64,000 nt of DNA from Saccharomonospora amisosensis (GTDB lineage: Bacteria; Actinomycetota; Actinomycetes; Mycobacteriales; Pseudonocardiaceae), in assembly GCF_011761185.1 (NCBI RefSeq), contig NZ_JAAOYM010000001.1, forward strand, positions 868,001 through 932,000, given 5' to 3'. Of this stretch, positions 53,684 through 63,819 are shown piece by piece. Made by a program: the position numbers and the translations under genes. A model generated the notes under the pieces. That model ran no database searches, was not told the origin of the DNA, and saw only the letters and a program-made list of their open reading frames with translations. Position 1 is the first letter of the stretch. Every line of letters starts with the position of its first letter.

Positions 53684-54532
53684 GTGACCGAACCACCGGG
53701 CCTGCTGGGGCCCGCCGACGTCCGCCGACTCGCGGACGAGCTCGACCTGCGGCCGACCAAGAAGCTGGGCCAGAACTTCGTGCACGACGCCAACACCGTG
53801 CGGCGCATCGTGGAGTTGGCCGAGGTCGGTCCTGGCGATGTGGTACTGGAGGTCGGTCCCGGTCTCGGCTCGCTGACCCTTGGCCTGCTGGGCAGTGGCG
53901 CGCAGGTGATCGCCGTGGAGATCGATCCGGTGCTGGCGACACGCCTGCCGGTGACGGTGCGCGAGCGTGCTCCTGGCGCGTCCGACCGCCTTACGGTGCT
54001 TCGGGCCGACGCGCTCGGCCTGCGCGCACGGGACATGCCGCGACCGCCGACCGCGCTCGTGGCGAACCTGCCGTACAACGTTGCCGTTCCCGTGGTCCTC
54101 CACCTGCTCTCGGAGCTGCCGTCGATGGGCCACGGGCTGGTGATGGTGCAGACCGAGGTGGCCGACCGGATGGCCGCACGACCGGGGAGTCGGGTGTACG
54201 GGGTGCCAAGCGTGAAGCTCGCCTGGTACGGCAGGGCGCGCAAGGTGAGCGCCGTCAGCAGGTCGGTGTTCTGGCCGGTGCCGAACGTGGATTCCGCACT
54301 CGTGGAGTTCGAGCGGCGGCCACCGCCGGCCCGCGTGGATCGCCGAGGAGTTTTCGAGGTCGTGGACGCGGCGTTCTCGCAGCGGCGAAAGACGTTGCGC
54401 GCCGCGCTGGCCGCGTGGGCGGGTTCGGCCGACCGTGCGGCCGAACTCCTCACGGCGGCCGGAATCGACCCGCACAGCCGTGGCGAGCAGCTCGGTGTGG
54501 AGGATTTCGCCGCCATTGCGGCAAAGGTGTGA
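53684..54532 (+). CDS. rsmA: 16S rRNA dimethyladenosine transferase
   Basis: A 282-residue KsgA/RsmA enzyme. [28 protein letters not shown] (motif I), [22 protein letters not shown] (NLPY catalytic motif), [11 protein letters not shown] and [15 protein letters not shown] are diagnostic. It dimethylates A1518 and A1519 in 16S rRNA. TAGGCT ends 6 nt before GTG 53684, so the mRNA is probably leaderless. Confidence 0.97.
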   Translation: MTEPPGLLGPADVRRLADELDLRPTKKLGQNFVHDANTVRRIVELAEVGPGDVVLEVGPGLGSLTLGLLGSGAQVIAVEIDPVLATRLPVTVRERAPGASDRLTVLRADALGLRARDMPRPPTALVANLPYNVAVPVVLHLLSELPSMGHGLVMVQTEVADRMAARPGSRVYGVPSVKLAWYGRARKVSAVSRSVFWPVPNVDSALVEFERRPPPARVDRRGVFEVVDAAFSQRRKTLRAALAAWAGSADRAAELLTAAGIDPHSRGEQLGVEDFAAIAAKV

Positions 54533-54587
54533 TCCTCGCTGCCGGCCTTGCTTTCGCCGCGCCGAGTCAGGTGTACTTTGTGGGCAT

Positions 54588-54671
54588 CCATCCCGAGCGA
54601 CCGAGAGACCTGGCTCGCCGACGTCGCAGCAACCACCCCACCGGGGCAGGTGCTACCGCCAGGACCGATGG
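54588..54671 (+). promoter_or_regulatory. SAM riboswitch (S-box/SAM-I-like or SAM-IV) upstream of the MetN-like gene
   Basis: The conserved core is clear: CGAGCGACCGAGAGACCTGG, then CGCAGCAACC and GGTGCTA, in the order and spacing of the S-box consensus (AGAG-GG--GAGGGA, GGCAACC, GGTGC-A). P1 is CCATC (54588-54592) with GATGG (54667-54671). The hairpin CCCC-ACC-GGGG between GCAACC and GGTGCTA is P3/P4-like. It should bind S-adenosylmethionine. The 3' strand of P1 shares two G with the Shine-Dalgarno (54670-54674) of the leader peptide. Confidence 0.85.
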
Positions 54672-54678
54672 AGGACTT

Positions 54679-54771
54679 GTGTATCGCTCCCGACTCCTGA
54701 CAAGGCGCCGAGTGGTCGACCAGGGTCGTCGCACGGTGTGTGCGTGTCGTCGCCACATCGCCCTCGTCTGA
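54679..54771 (+). CDS. Cys-type leader peptide (30 residues)
   Basis: GTG 54679 follows GGAGG at 4 nt, and the frame runs 30 codons. The peptide has RSRLLTRRRVVDQGRRTV, then CACRRH. The LLTRRR-x-VD-x-x-R core followed by Cys residues matches the actinobacterial leader peptides found in front of sulfur and methionine genes, which in mycobacteria act as cysteine-responsive attenuators. Ribosome stalling at the Cys codons (TGT GCG TGT at 54739-54747) would change the folding of the 3' leader. Confidence 0.75.
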   Translation: MYRSRLLTRRRVVDQGRRTVCACRRHIALV

Positions 54772-54793
54772 GCTCATTTCGATCCGATTCGTT

Positions 54794-54810
54794 CGCGTCC
54801 TTCGGACGCG
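54794..54810 (+). promoter_or_regulatory. Hairpin in the leader between the uORF and the MetN-like gene
   Basis: CGCGTCC-TTC-GGACGCG, a perfect 7-bp stem 23 nt past the leader-peptide stop and about 25 nt before the GGAG of the MetN-like gene. It could be the attenuator or a translation-control stem. Confidence 0.55.
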
Positions 54811-54848
54811 CCCTCGTCCTGCGCCTTCAGTTGCTTTGGAGCCTTTTC

Positions 54849-55853
54849 GTGATCACCGTCGAGAACGTCAGCAAGTCATTCCCAGGGTCCCCGGCGCCCG
54901 TCGTGGCGCTTCGCGACGTGAGCCTCAATGTGGACGCGGGCTCGCTGTTCGCGGTGGTAGGCCCCGCTGGGGCAGGCAAGTCCACGCTCGCCCGTTGTGT
55001 CGCGTTGCGGGAACGACCGGATCGTGGGGTCGTGCGCTTCGACGGCATGGCCATCAGCAAGCTGGACGGTCGCCGGTTGCGGGACGCCAGAAGGCAGGTT
55101 TCGGTGGTCGACCCCCGGTTGCGGCCTGAGCGCACCGTCGCGGGCAACGTGGCGGCACCGCTGGAGCAGCTCGGTGTCGACGCGCCAAGACGGCGCGGCC
55201 GGGTCTCGGAACTGCTGGACCTGGCCGGGCTCACCCGCCGCGCCGCGCAGTTGCCGGACCAGCTGGCCTCGGGACAGCGTTGCCGGGTGGCGGTCGCCAG
55301 GGCACTGGCGACGAACCCCGCCGTGTTGCTTGTCGACGACCCGACCGGTGCGGTTGAAGCTGAGGAGTCGGGTGCGGTGCTCACGGTGCTGGACCGGGCG
55401 CGCGCCGAGTTGGGTGTCACGGTGCTGCTCACCACCCGCAGCGCCGCGGACGCTCGCAGGGTCTGCGACGATGTCGCGCTGCTGGAGCGGGGCGAGGTGG
55501 TCGAGACCGGCAAGGTGCTGAGCTTGCTCGGCAAACCCGGCAGCAAGGTCGCGGACGCGCTGCTGCCCCCGATCGAGACGACGCGAGCTCAGGTGGCGCA
55601 GTACGACCTGGCAGTGGACGTGGTGCTGATCGGGTTCGCCACCATCGGCGCACTGCTTTCCGAGGCGGCTGCACGGTTCGACGTCGAACTGGCCACGATC
55701 GGCGGTGGTATCACCCGGATCGGCGACACGCCCGTGGCCCGGTTCCGGCTCGGTGTGCGCGGCCAGCGTGCCGACGCGTCGCTGGCGTGGATCGTCGAGC
55801 GCGGTGCTCACATCACTCACACCCTGCGGGGGCTGCGCAACCTGGCCGCGTGA
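54849..55853 (+). CDS. MetN-like ABC ATPase with NIL domain and degenerate catalytic motifs
   Basis: A 334-residue protein aligned end to end with MetN. Walker A GPAGAGKSTLARC is intact (about residue 38). The other signatures are not: Q-loop (MIFQH in MetN) reads VSVVDPRL; signature LSGGQ reads LASGQRCRVAVARAL; Walker B LLCDEA reads LLVDDPTGA (Glu to Asp); the H-loop ITHEM reads TTRSA with no His. The last 80 residues form the NIL ligand-binding domain (ATIGALLSEAAARFDVELAT). No MetI or MetQ is near. It probably binds ATP without efficient hydrolysis and acts as a methionine/SAM sensor or regulator. GTG 54849 follows GGAG. It is under the SAM riboswitch and Cys leader. Confidence 0.85.
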   Translation: MITVENVSKSFPGSPAPVVALRDVSLNVDAGSLFAVVGPAGAGKSTLARCVALRERPDRGVVRFDGMAISKLDGRRLRDARRQVSVVDPRLRPERTVAGNVAAPLEQLGVDAPRRRGRVSELLDLAGLTRRAAQLPDQLASGQRCRVAVARALATNPAVLLVDDPTGAVEAEESGAVLTVLDRARAELGVTVLLTTRSAADARRVCDDVALLERGEVVETGKVLSLLGKPGSKVADALLPPIETTRAQVAQYDLAVDVVLIGFATIGALLSEAAARFDVELATIGGGITRIGDTPVARFRLGVRGQRADASLAWIVERGAHITHTLRGLRNLAA

Positions 55854-55871
55854 TGCCGCCGCGCCGCAGGC

Positions 55872-57086
55872 TCAGCTCGCTGTCGCCGCGTCCTGCTCGG
55901 TTCTGCTGCTGCTGCGCTGGGTTGTGGGGAGTGTGACGACGAAACGGGCGCCCGGATCGGCGGGCTCGTAGCGGACGTCGCCCCCGTGCGCCTGGCACAG
56001 TTGCCGCACGATCCACAGCCCCAGCCCGACCGACTTTCCGTTGCGGTGACTGGTGAATCGGCCGAACAGTTGGGGCAGCACTTCGTCGGGGACACCGGGG
56101 CCGTAGTCGCGGAAGGCGATGTTGAGCCAGCCTTCTTCGGTGCTGGCGCTGATATGCACCGGGGGTCCGGCATGCCGGATGGCGTTGTTGCTGAGGTTGA
56201 ACACGATCTCTTCGAACCGCTCGGAGTCCAGCTCGGCGACGAGGTCGCCGTCGATGTCCACCGTGGCCTGGTTCGCGGGAAGGTAGTTCAGCGCGCTCTC
56301 GACCGCCTCGCGGACGTTGACCTCATCGATGTCCAGGCGCAACGCCCCGGTGGTGTCGACCCGCTCCAGGTCGAGCAGGCCGGTGGCCAGCTTGGTGATG
56401 CGATGTGCCTGCCGTTGCGCGGTTTCGGCGATGGTGTGGCGTTGCGCTTGGGGTAGGTCTTCGTCGGCCAGGGTCTCGACCGCCAGCTCGAGCGCGGTGA
56501 GGGGTGAGCGTACGTCGTGCGCGAGCGTCGCGGTGAGCGCGGCCCGCCACTGCGCCACCCGGTCGAGTTCGTCGCGGGTCCGCTCGATGGAGTCCACCTG
56601 CCGGGCCACCAGCTCGGCGACACCGATCATGACTGGCAGGAGCATGAAGGCCAGCCCGATGACGACGTTGAGGTCCTGGGTGAGAGCGAGCCCGGCCACG
56701 AATCCCGCCGCCGCGAGCGGCACTACCAGTGCCCTGACCCAGCCGGGAAAGTGCAGGCCCAACCACACGAGCATCACCAGCAGGAATGGTGCGGTGACCA
56801 TCGAGTAGGCGCCGAAGCCCCACGTGGTCACGGTGATGCCGGGAATGCCGAATACGAAGGTGACGGCGGGCAGCAGCGGGTTCCAGCGCTGCCACGGCAG
56901 CAGCCACAACACCGGAACGATCACGATCGTGCCTATCCCCGCCACCAGCAGGGGCAATCTCGCCCCTGGGAACGCGACGGAGCCGATCACCGCGAGCGCG
57001 CCGCCAAGCAAGGCGATCACGCTTGCCTGGCGTGTCGCGCAGACCGGTCCGGACCCCCAGAACTGAAAATCGCGCTTCGTCGGCAC
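55872..57086 (-). CDS. Orphan membrane sensor histidine kinase
   Basis: A 404-residue protein. About six helices fill residues 15-185. The kinase core follows: H-box [15 protein letters not shown] (His near residue 189), N-box [12 protein letters not shown]1 [10 protein letters not shown], and G2 [12 protein letters not shown]. There is no separate sensor loop, so the helices themselves probably sense. No response regulator is adjacent. GTG 57086 is supported by TACAGT 7 nt upstream (57094-57099, minus strand), giving a leaderless mRNA. It converges with the MetN-like gene with 18 nt between stops. Confidence 0.88.
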   Translation of the reverse strand: MPTKRDFQFWGSGPVCATRQASVIALLGGALAVIGSVAFPGARLPLLVAGIGTIVIVPVLWLLPWQRWNPLLPAVTFVFGIPGITVTTWGFGAYSMVTAPFLLVMLVWLGLHFPGWVRALVVPLAAAGFVAGLALTQDLNVVIGLAFMLLPVMIGVAELVARQVDSIERTRDELDRVAQWRAALTATLAHDVRSPLTALELAVETLADEDLPQAQRHTIAETAQRQAHRITKLATGLLDLERVDTTGALRLDIDEVNVREAVESALNYLPANQATVDIDGDLVAELDSERFEEIVFNLSNNAIRHAGPPVHISASTEEGWLNIAFRDYGPGVPDEVLPQLFGRFTSHRNGKSVGLGLWIVRQLCQAHGGDVRYEPADPGARFVVTLPTTQRSSSRTEQDAATAS

Positions 57087-57225
57087 AACGGTGACTGTAA
57101 GGGCTTGTGGCCAACCACACAGTTCGACGTGTGTGCGCCGTCGGGTGTCGTTGTGGCTCGGCCGCGCGCCCCGCGTTGCCGCTGGTGGCCCCTGCGCCTT
57201 GAGCGCGGCAAGTAGGCTGGTAGCC

Positions 57226-58194
57226 GTGCTTGCCGTCGTTCCGCCGCCGGTCACCGTACGGGTGCCCTCCAAGATCAATCTGCACCTGTCCGTGGGTGCC
57301 GCGCGTGAGGACGGCTACCACGACCTGACGACGGTGTTCCAGGCGCTGTCGCTGACCGACGAGGTCACGGTGGCGGCCACCGAGGACCCCGGGGTCGAGG
57401 TACACGGAGAGGGCGCCAAGTCGGTTCCGACGGACGAGAGCAACCTGGCCTGGCGTGCGGTGCGCGCGCTCGCCGAGCGGATGGACAGGCCCGAGGACGA
57501 GGCGAAGGTCCGGGTGGTGCTACGCAAGAGCATCCCAGTGGCGGGTGGGATGGCAGGCGGAAGTGCCGACGCGGCGGCGACGCTGGTCGGGCTCAGCGCG
57601 CTGTGGAAACTGGACCTGTCGAGGGACGAACTGGCCGAGGTCGCCGCCTCGCTCGGCAGCGATGTGCCGTTCGCGCTGTACGGCGGCACGGCGCTAGGTA
57701 CCGGCCGCGGTGAGCGACTCGTGCCCGTCCTCTCGCGGCACGTGTTCCACTGGGTGCTGGCGTTCGACCAGCGAGGGCTTTCGACCCCGAAGGTCTATGC
57801 CGAACTGGACCGGCTGCGCCAAGACGGTGACCCGCCGAGGGTCGGTTCCCATGACCCCGTTGTGGAGGCGCTGGCATCCGGGGACCCGAGGCAACTGGCG
57901 CTGCTGCTCGGTAACGACCTGCAGGCGGCGGCGGTGTCGCTGCGGCCGGGACTGCGACGCACGCTGCGGGCGGGCGTCAACGCGGGCGCGCTCGCCGGTA
58001 CCGTTTCCGGCTCAGGGCCGACCTGCGCCTTCCTCTGCGAGAGCGCGCAGTCCGCGCTCGAGGTGGCGGCGGAGCTGGCCGGAGCCGGGGTGTGCCGCAC
58101 CGTCCGCGTGGCACACGGGCCGGTGCCGGGTGCGCGCGTGGTCGGCGGCGACGACAGCCCCCGGCCGACCACGCCGCCGCAGGTGCACGCCTGA
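57226..58194 (+). CDS. ispE: 4-diphosphocytidyl-2-C-methyl-D-erythritol kinase
   Basis: A 322-residue GHMP kinase of the non-mevalonate isoprenoid pathway. [20 protein letters not shown] and [13 protein letters not shown] are the N-terminal motif; [20 protein letters not shown] is the ATP loop; [15 protein letters not shown] is the third motif. GTG 57226 has TAGGCT 7 nt upstream (leaderless). It is divergent from the kinase gene and precedes the ABC-F gene by 51 nt. Confidence 0.96.
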   Translation: MLAVVPPPVTVRVPSKINLHLSVGAAREDGYHDLTTVFQALSLTDEVTVAATEDPGVEVHGEGAKSVPTDESNLAWRAVRALAERMDRPEDEAKVRVVLRKSIPVAGGMAGGSADAAATLVGLSALWKLDLSRDELAEVAASLGSDVPFALYGGTALGTGRGERLVPVLSRHVFHWVLAFDQRGLSTPKVYAELDRLRQDGDPPRVGSHDPVVEALASGDPRQLALLLGNDLQAAAVSLRPGLRRTLRAGVNAGALAGTVSGSGPTCAFLCESAQSALEVAAELAGAGVCRTVRVAHGPVPGARVVGGDDSPRPTTPPQVHA

Positions 58195-58245
58195 TCGGGC
58201 AGCACAGCGGATCACGGACCTGAGACGAGAGGGATAGGCGTACGG

Positions 58246-60057
<1,812 letters not shown>

Positions 60058-60082
60058 ACCCGGTCAGGGATAGGGTCTACTC

Positions 60083-61765
60083 ATGAGTCGGTTCGTGGAG
60101 ACGATGGTCGCCACCGCGAACGCGGGTGGTCGGCAGCGCGGCATGGTCACGGGCGAGCCCTCGGACCCGGTGCGCAGAACGTGGTTCGAGGTACACCAAC
60201 GCGCCACCAGGGTGGCGGGCGGGCTCGTCGCGGGTGGGTTGCGGCAGGGAAGCGCGGTGGCCGTGCTCGCCGCCGCGCCCGAGTTGATCGCCCCGACCGT
60301 GCAGGGCACCTGGCTGGCGGGCGGCAGCGTGACGATGCTGCACCAGCCCACGCCGCGCACCAACCTCGAGCAGTGGGCCGAGGACACTCTGCGGGTGCTC
60401 AGGATGATCGGCTCGGAACTGGTGCTGCTCGGTGAGCCGTTCGATCAGTTGGCGCCTGTGCTGGAGCAACACGGGATCTCCTACCGCTCCATCACCGACC
60501 TGCTCGCGGCGCAGCCGCTGGAGCGGCCGGTGCCGGTCGGCGAGGACTCGCTCGCGTTGCTGCAGTTGACCAGCGGCTCCACCGCCGCCCCCAAGGCCGT
60601 GAAGATCACTCACGCCAACCTGTACTCCAACGTCACCGCGATGGTGCAGCGGGCGGAGTTCGATTTCGAGCGCGACGTGATGGTGTCGTGGCTGCCCACG
60701 TTCCACGACATGGGCATGGTGGGTTTCCTGACCGTGCCCATGACCTTCGGCGTGGAACTTGTCAAGATCACTCCGGTCGAGTTCCTCTCCGGCCCGCTGA
60801 TCTGGCCCGAACTGATCAGCAAGTACCGCGGCACCACCACCGCGGCGCCCAACTTCGCCTACGCCATCGTGGGGCGGCGACTCGCCAGGGTCGATGACGA
60901 CGATGCCTATGACCTTTCCAGCCTGCGCATCGCGCTCAACGGCGCGGAACCGATCGACCCGGTGGCAGTGCGCACGTTCACCGACGCGGGCGAGCGGTTC
61001 AAGATGGCGCCCGAGTGCGTGTTCCCAGCCTATGGCCTCGCCGAGGCGACACTGGCGGTTTCGTTCGCGCCGCTGTTCACCGGGCTCACGGTCGATGTCG
61101 TGGAGGCCGCCCCGCTTGAAGCGGAAAACCGCGCCGTGCCGGTCCCGGAAGGAGATCCGCGCAGGGACACCGACCAGGTTCGCGGGTTCGCCGTGCTTGG
61201 GCGTCCGCTTGCGGGCCTCGAGGCGCGGATTGTCGACGAGTTGGGCAACGAACTCGGTGAGCGCGAGGTCGGCGAGATCGGACTGCGAGGGGAGGCCGTC
61301 TCGCCCGGCTACCTTACGGTGAAGGGCCCCGCGCCGACGCAGGACGCCGACGGCTGGTTCGCCACCGGTGACCTTGGCTACCTGGTGGACGGGCAGATCG
61401 TCATCTGCGGGCGCAAGAAGGATGTGATCATCCTCGGTGGCCGCAACGTGTACCCGACCGACATCGAGCGGGCGGCCGGCTCCGTGGAGGGCGTGCGGGC
61501 GGGCAACGCCGTGGCCGTGCGGATCGACGCGGGCACGCGCAGGGAGCGCTTCGCCGTCGTGCTGGAGTCCAAGCTGGCCGGTGCGGGCGATGCCGAACAC
61601 GACCTCGCCAAACAGGTGGCCGCACGGGTTCGGGACGCGGTCGAGGCTCGCCCCTACGCGGTGGTGGTGTTGCCACCGGGCAGCCTGCCCAAGACTCCGT
61701 CAGGCAAGGTGCAGCGGGCGGAGACGGCAGTGCGGTTCAGGTCCCAGATCGACGCGCGCGCCTGA
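60083..61765 (+). CDS. Fatty-acyl-AMP ligase/acyl-CoA synthetase family (Pks16/Rv1013-like)
   Basis: A 560-residue AMP-forming enzyme. LLQLTSGSTAAPKAVKITHA is the P-loop, WLPTFHDMGMVGFLTVPM and YGLAEATLAVSFAPL follow, GWFATGDLGYLVDGQIVICG and RKKDVIILGGRNVYPTDIER are the hinge, and LPKTPSGKVQRAE carries the Lys. The HDMGM motif and the C-terminal order are like FAAL/FadD proteins. As I recall, Rv1013 (pks16) occupies this place in M. tuberculosis. Substrate unknown. TAGGGT is 6 nt before the ATG. Confidence 0.88.
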   Translation: MSRFVETMVATANAGGRQRGMVTGEPSDPVRRTWFEVHQRATRVAGGLVAGGLRQGSAVAVLAAAPELIAPTVQGTWLAGGSVTMLHQPTPRTNLEQWAEDTLRVLRMIGSELVLLGEPFDQLAPVLEQHGISYRSITDLLAAQPLERPVPVGEDSLALLQLTSGSTAAPKAVKITHANLYSNVTAMVQRAEFDFERDVMVSWLPTFHDMGMVGFLTVPMTFGVELVKITPVEFLSGPLIWPELISKYRGTTTAAPNFAYAIVGRRLARVDDDDAYDLSSLRIALNGAEPIDPVAVRTFTDAGERFKMAPECVFPAYGLAEATLAVSFAPLFTGLTVDVVEAAPLEAENRAVPVPEGDPRRDTDQVRGFAVLGRPLAGLEARIVDELGNELGEREVGEIGLRGEAVSPGYLTVKGPAPTQDADGWFATGDLGYLVDGQIVICGRKKDVIILGGRNVYPTDIERAAGSVEGVRAGNAVAVRIDAGTRRERFAVVLESKLAGAGDAEHDLAKQVAARVRDAVEARPYAVVVLPPGSLPKTPSGKVQRAETAVRFRSQIDARA

Positions 61766-61782
61766 ACGCGGGCCTGCGTTCA
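61763..61782 (+). terminator. Hairpin starting on the stop codon of the AMP-ligase gene
   Basis: TGAACGC (61763-61769) pairs with GCGTTCA (61776-61782) over 6 nt. The TGA stop is the first three bases of the stem. Confidence 0.55.
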
Positions 61783-61820
61783 CAGCGGGTCGGCTGGACG
61801 TCTGGCACCGGAGGACCGGG

Positions 61821-62165
61821 TCACTCCGTCACCCGGACCTCCTCCGGTGTGACCGGTTGTTGTGAGGGCTTTCTGGCGGTGGGAATGCGGTGTGCGGCGC
61901 GGTGGGAACCCCTGCGGTGGGCGAACTGCTTCTCGACGGCGTCGAGGAACTCGTCCACCTCCCGTTCGTCGTAGCCGCGTCTGCCAAGCGGCGGGCGTCC
62001 GAACTGGACATGATGCACCTCTGCCGCGGTGAGATCGTCCTTGCCCGCCAGCGTCTTCGCGATCCGCAGCACGAAGGCGTCGACCTCGTTCTTGGCATAG
62101 CCCCTGCGCCCGATGGCGGCGTTGCCGAACTCGATGTTGCGCACGTCCTCAGCGGTGAACGACAT
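61821..62165 (-). CDS. DivIVA-domain protein with two tandem N-terminal motifs
   Basis: A 114-residue protein in which the DivIVA lipid-binding N-terminal motif appears twice: EDVRNIEFGNAAIGRRGYAK with EVDAFVLRI, and AEVHHVQFGRPPLGRRGYDE with EVDEFLDAV. The rest is a short basic tail. Full DivIVA/Wag31 has one such motif and long coiled coils, absent here. It may be a polar or membrane-curvature adaptor. GGAGAGG precedes ATG 62165. Confidence 0.85.
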   Translation of the reverse strand: MSFTAEDVRNIEFGNAAIGRRGYAKNEVDAFVLRIAKTLAGKDDLTAAEVHHVQFGRPPLGRRGYDEREVDEFLDAVEKQFAHRRGSHRAAHRIPTARKPSQQPVTPEEVRVTE

Positions 62166-62329
62166 GAAACCTCTCCAAGGTCAGGCACGATCGGCTCAAC
62201 ACCGTCGTAGTCCCCGTCGTAGCCGCAGCGAGAACGTCGGAAAACCCCGGCACGGAATCATCGACTCGAACAGGTGGCCGCGACCACGCCTGTGGGTGAA
62301 GGTTTCGGAGTGACCGGGCAGCGCGGTCG

Positions 62330-62929
62330 TCAGCGGGTGTGGAAGCTGTTCTGTGCCGCCGCGAGCCCTCGGCCGAGCAGTTCGGTGACCGCGTCCGCGC
62401 ACAGGTCGATGTTGAGCGCCAACTCCTTGCGCTCGGTCGTGGAGAAGTCCTTCAACACGAAATCGGCCGGGTCCATGCGACCGGGGGGACGCCCGATGCC
62501 GAACCGCACCCGGTAGAAGTCGCCGGTGCCGAGCGACTTGGCGATCGAGCGCAGTCCGTTGTGGCCACCGGCGCCGCCGCCGAACTTCAACCGTACCGAG
62601 CCGTACGGCAGGTCCAGCTCGTCGTGCACGACCACGATGCCTTCGGCTGGGATCTTGAAGAACCGGGCGGCGCCGGCGACGGGCCCGCCGGAGAGGTTCA
62701 TGAATGATCGGGGCTTGGTGAGCACGGCCCTACGGCCTGCGAGGTGACCCTGCAACACCTCGGCGCCGCTCTTGTGCGCCTTGAACTTCCCGCCGACCCG
62801 CGCGGCGAGTTCGTCCAGCACGAGATAGCCGATGTTGTGCCGATTGCCCTCGTATCGGGGGCCTGGATTGCCGAGGCCGACAAGCAGTACCTGCTCGCCG
62901 GCCCCGGGCACGTCCTGCTCCACCGCCAC
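62330..62929 (-). CDS. pth: Peptidyl-tRNA hydrolase
   Basis: A 199-residue protein: LVGLGNPGPRYEGNRHNIGY with the catalytic His, TKPRSFMNLSG, VVVHDELDLPYG, KFGGGAGGHNGLRSI and RVRFGIGRPPG are all diagnostic. It frees tRNA from aborted peptidyl-tRNA. GTG 62929 starts 3 nt after rplY, so the two are co-translated, as in mycobacteria. Confidence 0.97.
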   Translation of the reverse strand: MAVEQDVPGAGEQVLLVGLGNPGPRYEGNRHNIGYLVLDELAARVGGKFKAHKSGAEVLQGHLAGRRAVLTKPRSFMNLSGGPVAGAARFFKIPAEGIVVVHDELDLPYGSVRLKFGGGAGGHNGLRSIAKSLGTGDFYRVRFGIGRPPGRMDPADFVLKDFSTTERKELALNIDLCADAVTELLGRGLAAAQNSFHTR

Positions 62930-62932
62930 CGG

Positions 62933-63580
62933 CTACGCGCCGTTCTCGGCGCTTTCCGGTTTCTCCTCGACAACGCCCGCGCCTTCGGTGTCGACCTCGG
63001 CCTCCATGGCCGCCTCGGTCGGGGCCTCGTTGATGGCGGCCACCAGGTAGTCAGGGTCGGTAACCAGCCTGGCACCCGTGGGCAGCGTCACCTGCGAGGC
63101 GGAGATCTGCGTGCCGGATTCGGTGCCCTCGATGGAGACCTCGATCTGCTCGGGGATGTGCAGGGCCTCCACCTCGATCGACAGGGTGTCGAGGTCCTGG
63201 TTGACCAGGGTGCCGGGGCCGGGCTGGCCGACGAGCACCACGGGGACGTCCACGGTGACCTTCTCGCCACGGTGCACCACGAGCAGGTCCACATGCTCGA
63301 TGTAGTTCTTCAGCGGGTGCACCGTCACCGTCTTGGTCAGCGCCAGCTCGGTGGCCTTCTCGGCCCTGTCCGTCGCGCCAGCGACGTCGAGCGTCAGCAC
63401 CGCGTTCTGGCCGTTCTCCCGGATCACCCTCGCGAAGTCGATCGCGGGCAGTGCCAGGTGCCTCGGGTCAACGCCGTGGCCGTAGAGCACCGCGGGGATC
63501 TTGCCTGCGCGGCGGGTACGGCGCGCGGCGCCCTTGCCGAACTCGGTGCGTGGTTCGACCGTCAGACGTACCTCGGACAC
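62933..63580 (-). CDS. rplY: 50S ribosomal protein L25/CTC
   Basis: A 215-residue long-form L25 (CTC). The L25 domain (about residues 1-95: [35 protein letters not shown]) binds 5S rRNA, and the C-terminal beta domain (about 100-190: [20 protein letters not shown]) is typical of CTC. An acidic tail follows. GTG 63580 has AAGGAG. Confidence 0.95.
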   Translation of the reverse strand: MSEVRLTVEPRTEFGKGAARRTRRAGKIPAVLYGHGVDPRHLALPAIDFARVIRENGQNAVLTLDVAGATDRAEKATELALTKTVTVHPLKNYIEHVDLLVVHRGEKVTVDVPVVLVGQPGPGTLVNQDLDTLSIEVEALHIPEQIEVSIEGTESGTQISASQVTLPTGARLVTDPDYLVAAINEAPTEAAMEAEVDTEGAGVVEEKPESAENGA

Positions 63581-63819
63581 GGGGATGCACTCCTTGGGGT
63601 GGGTCAGGGGGCGTTGCTCTTCGGCTGTCCGGCGGCGAGGCTCGCAAGACGTGCGTGCACGGCGTGGCCACTCAAGCCGCCGCGTCGATCACGTCGGACG
63701 CCGAGCCTCACTCCGGACGGCGCCCGCCTCGCCGAGACAACCTGGATAGTCTAATCCAGCGGTTTTCCCCGTCCTGAGGGGCCCGGTCGTTCGTGGTCAC
63801 GGACCCCCGTGCGGTTCGC

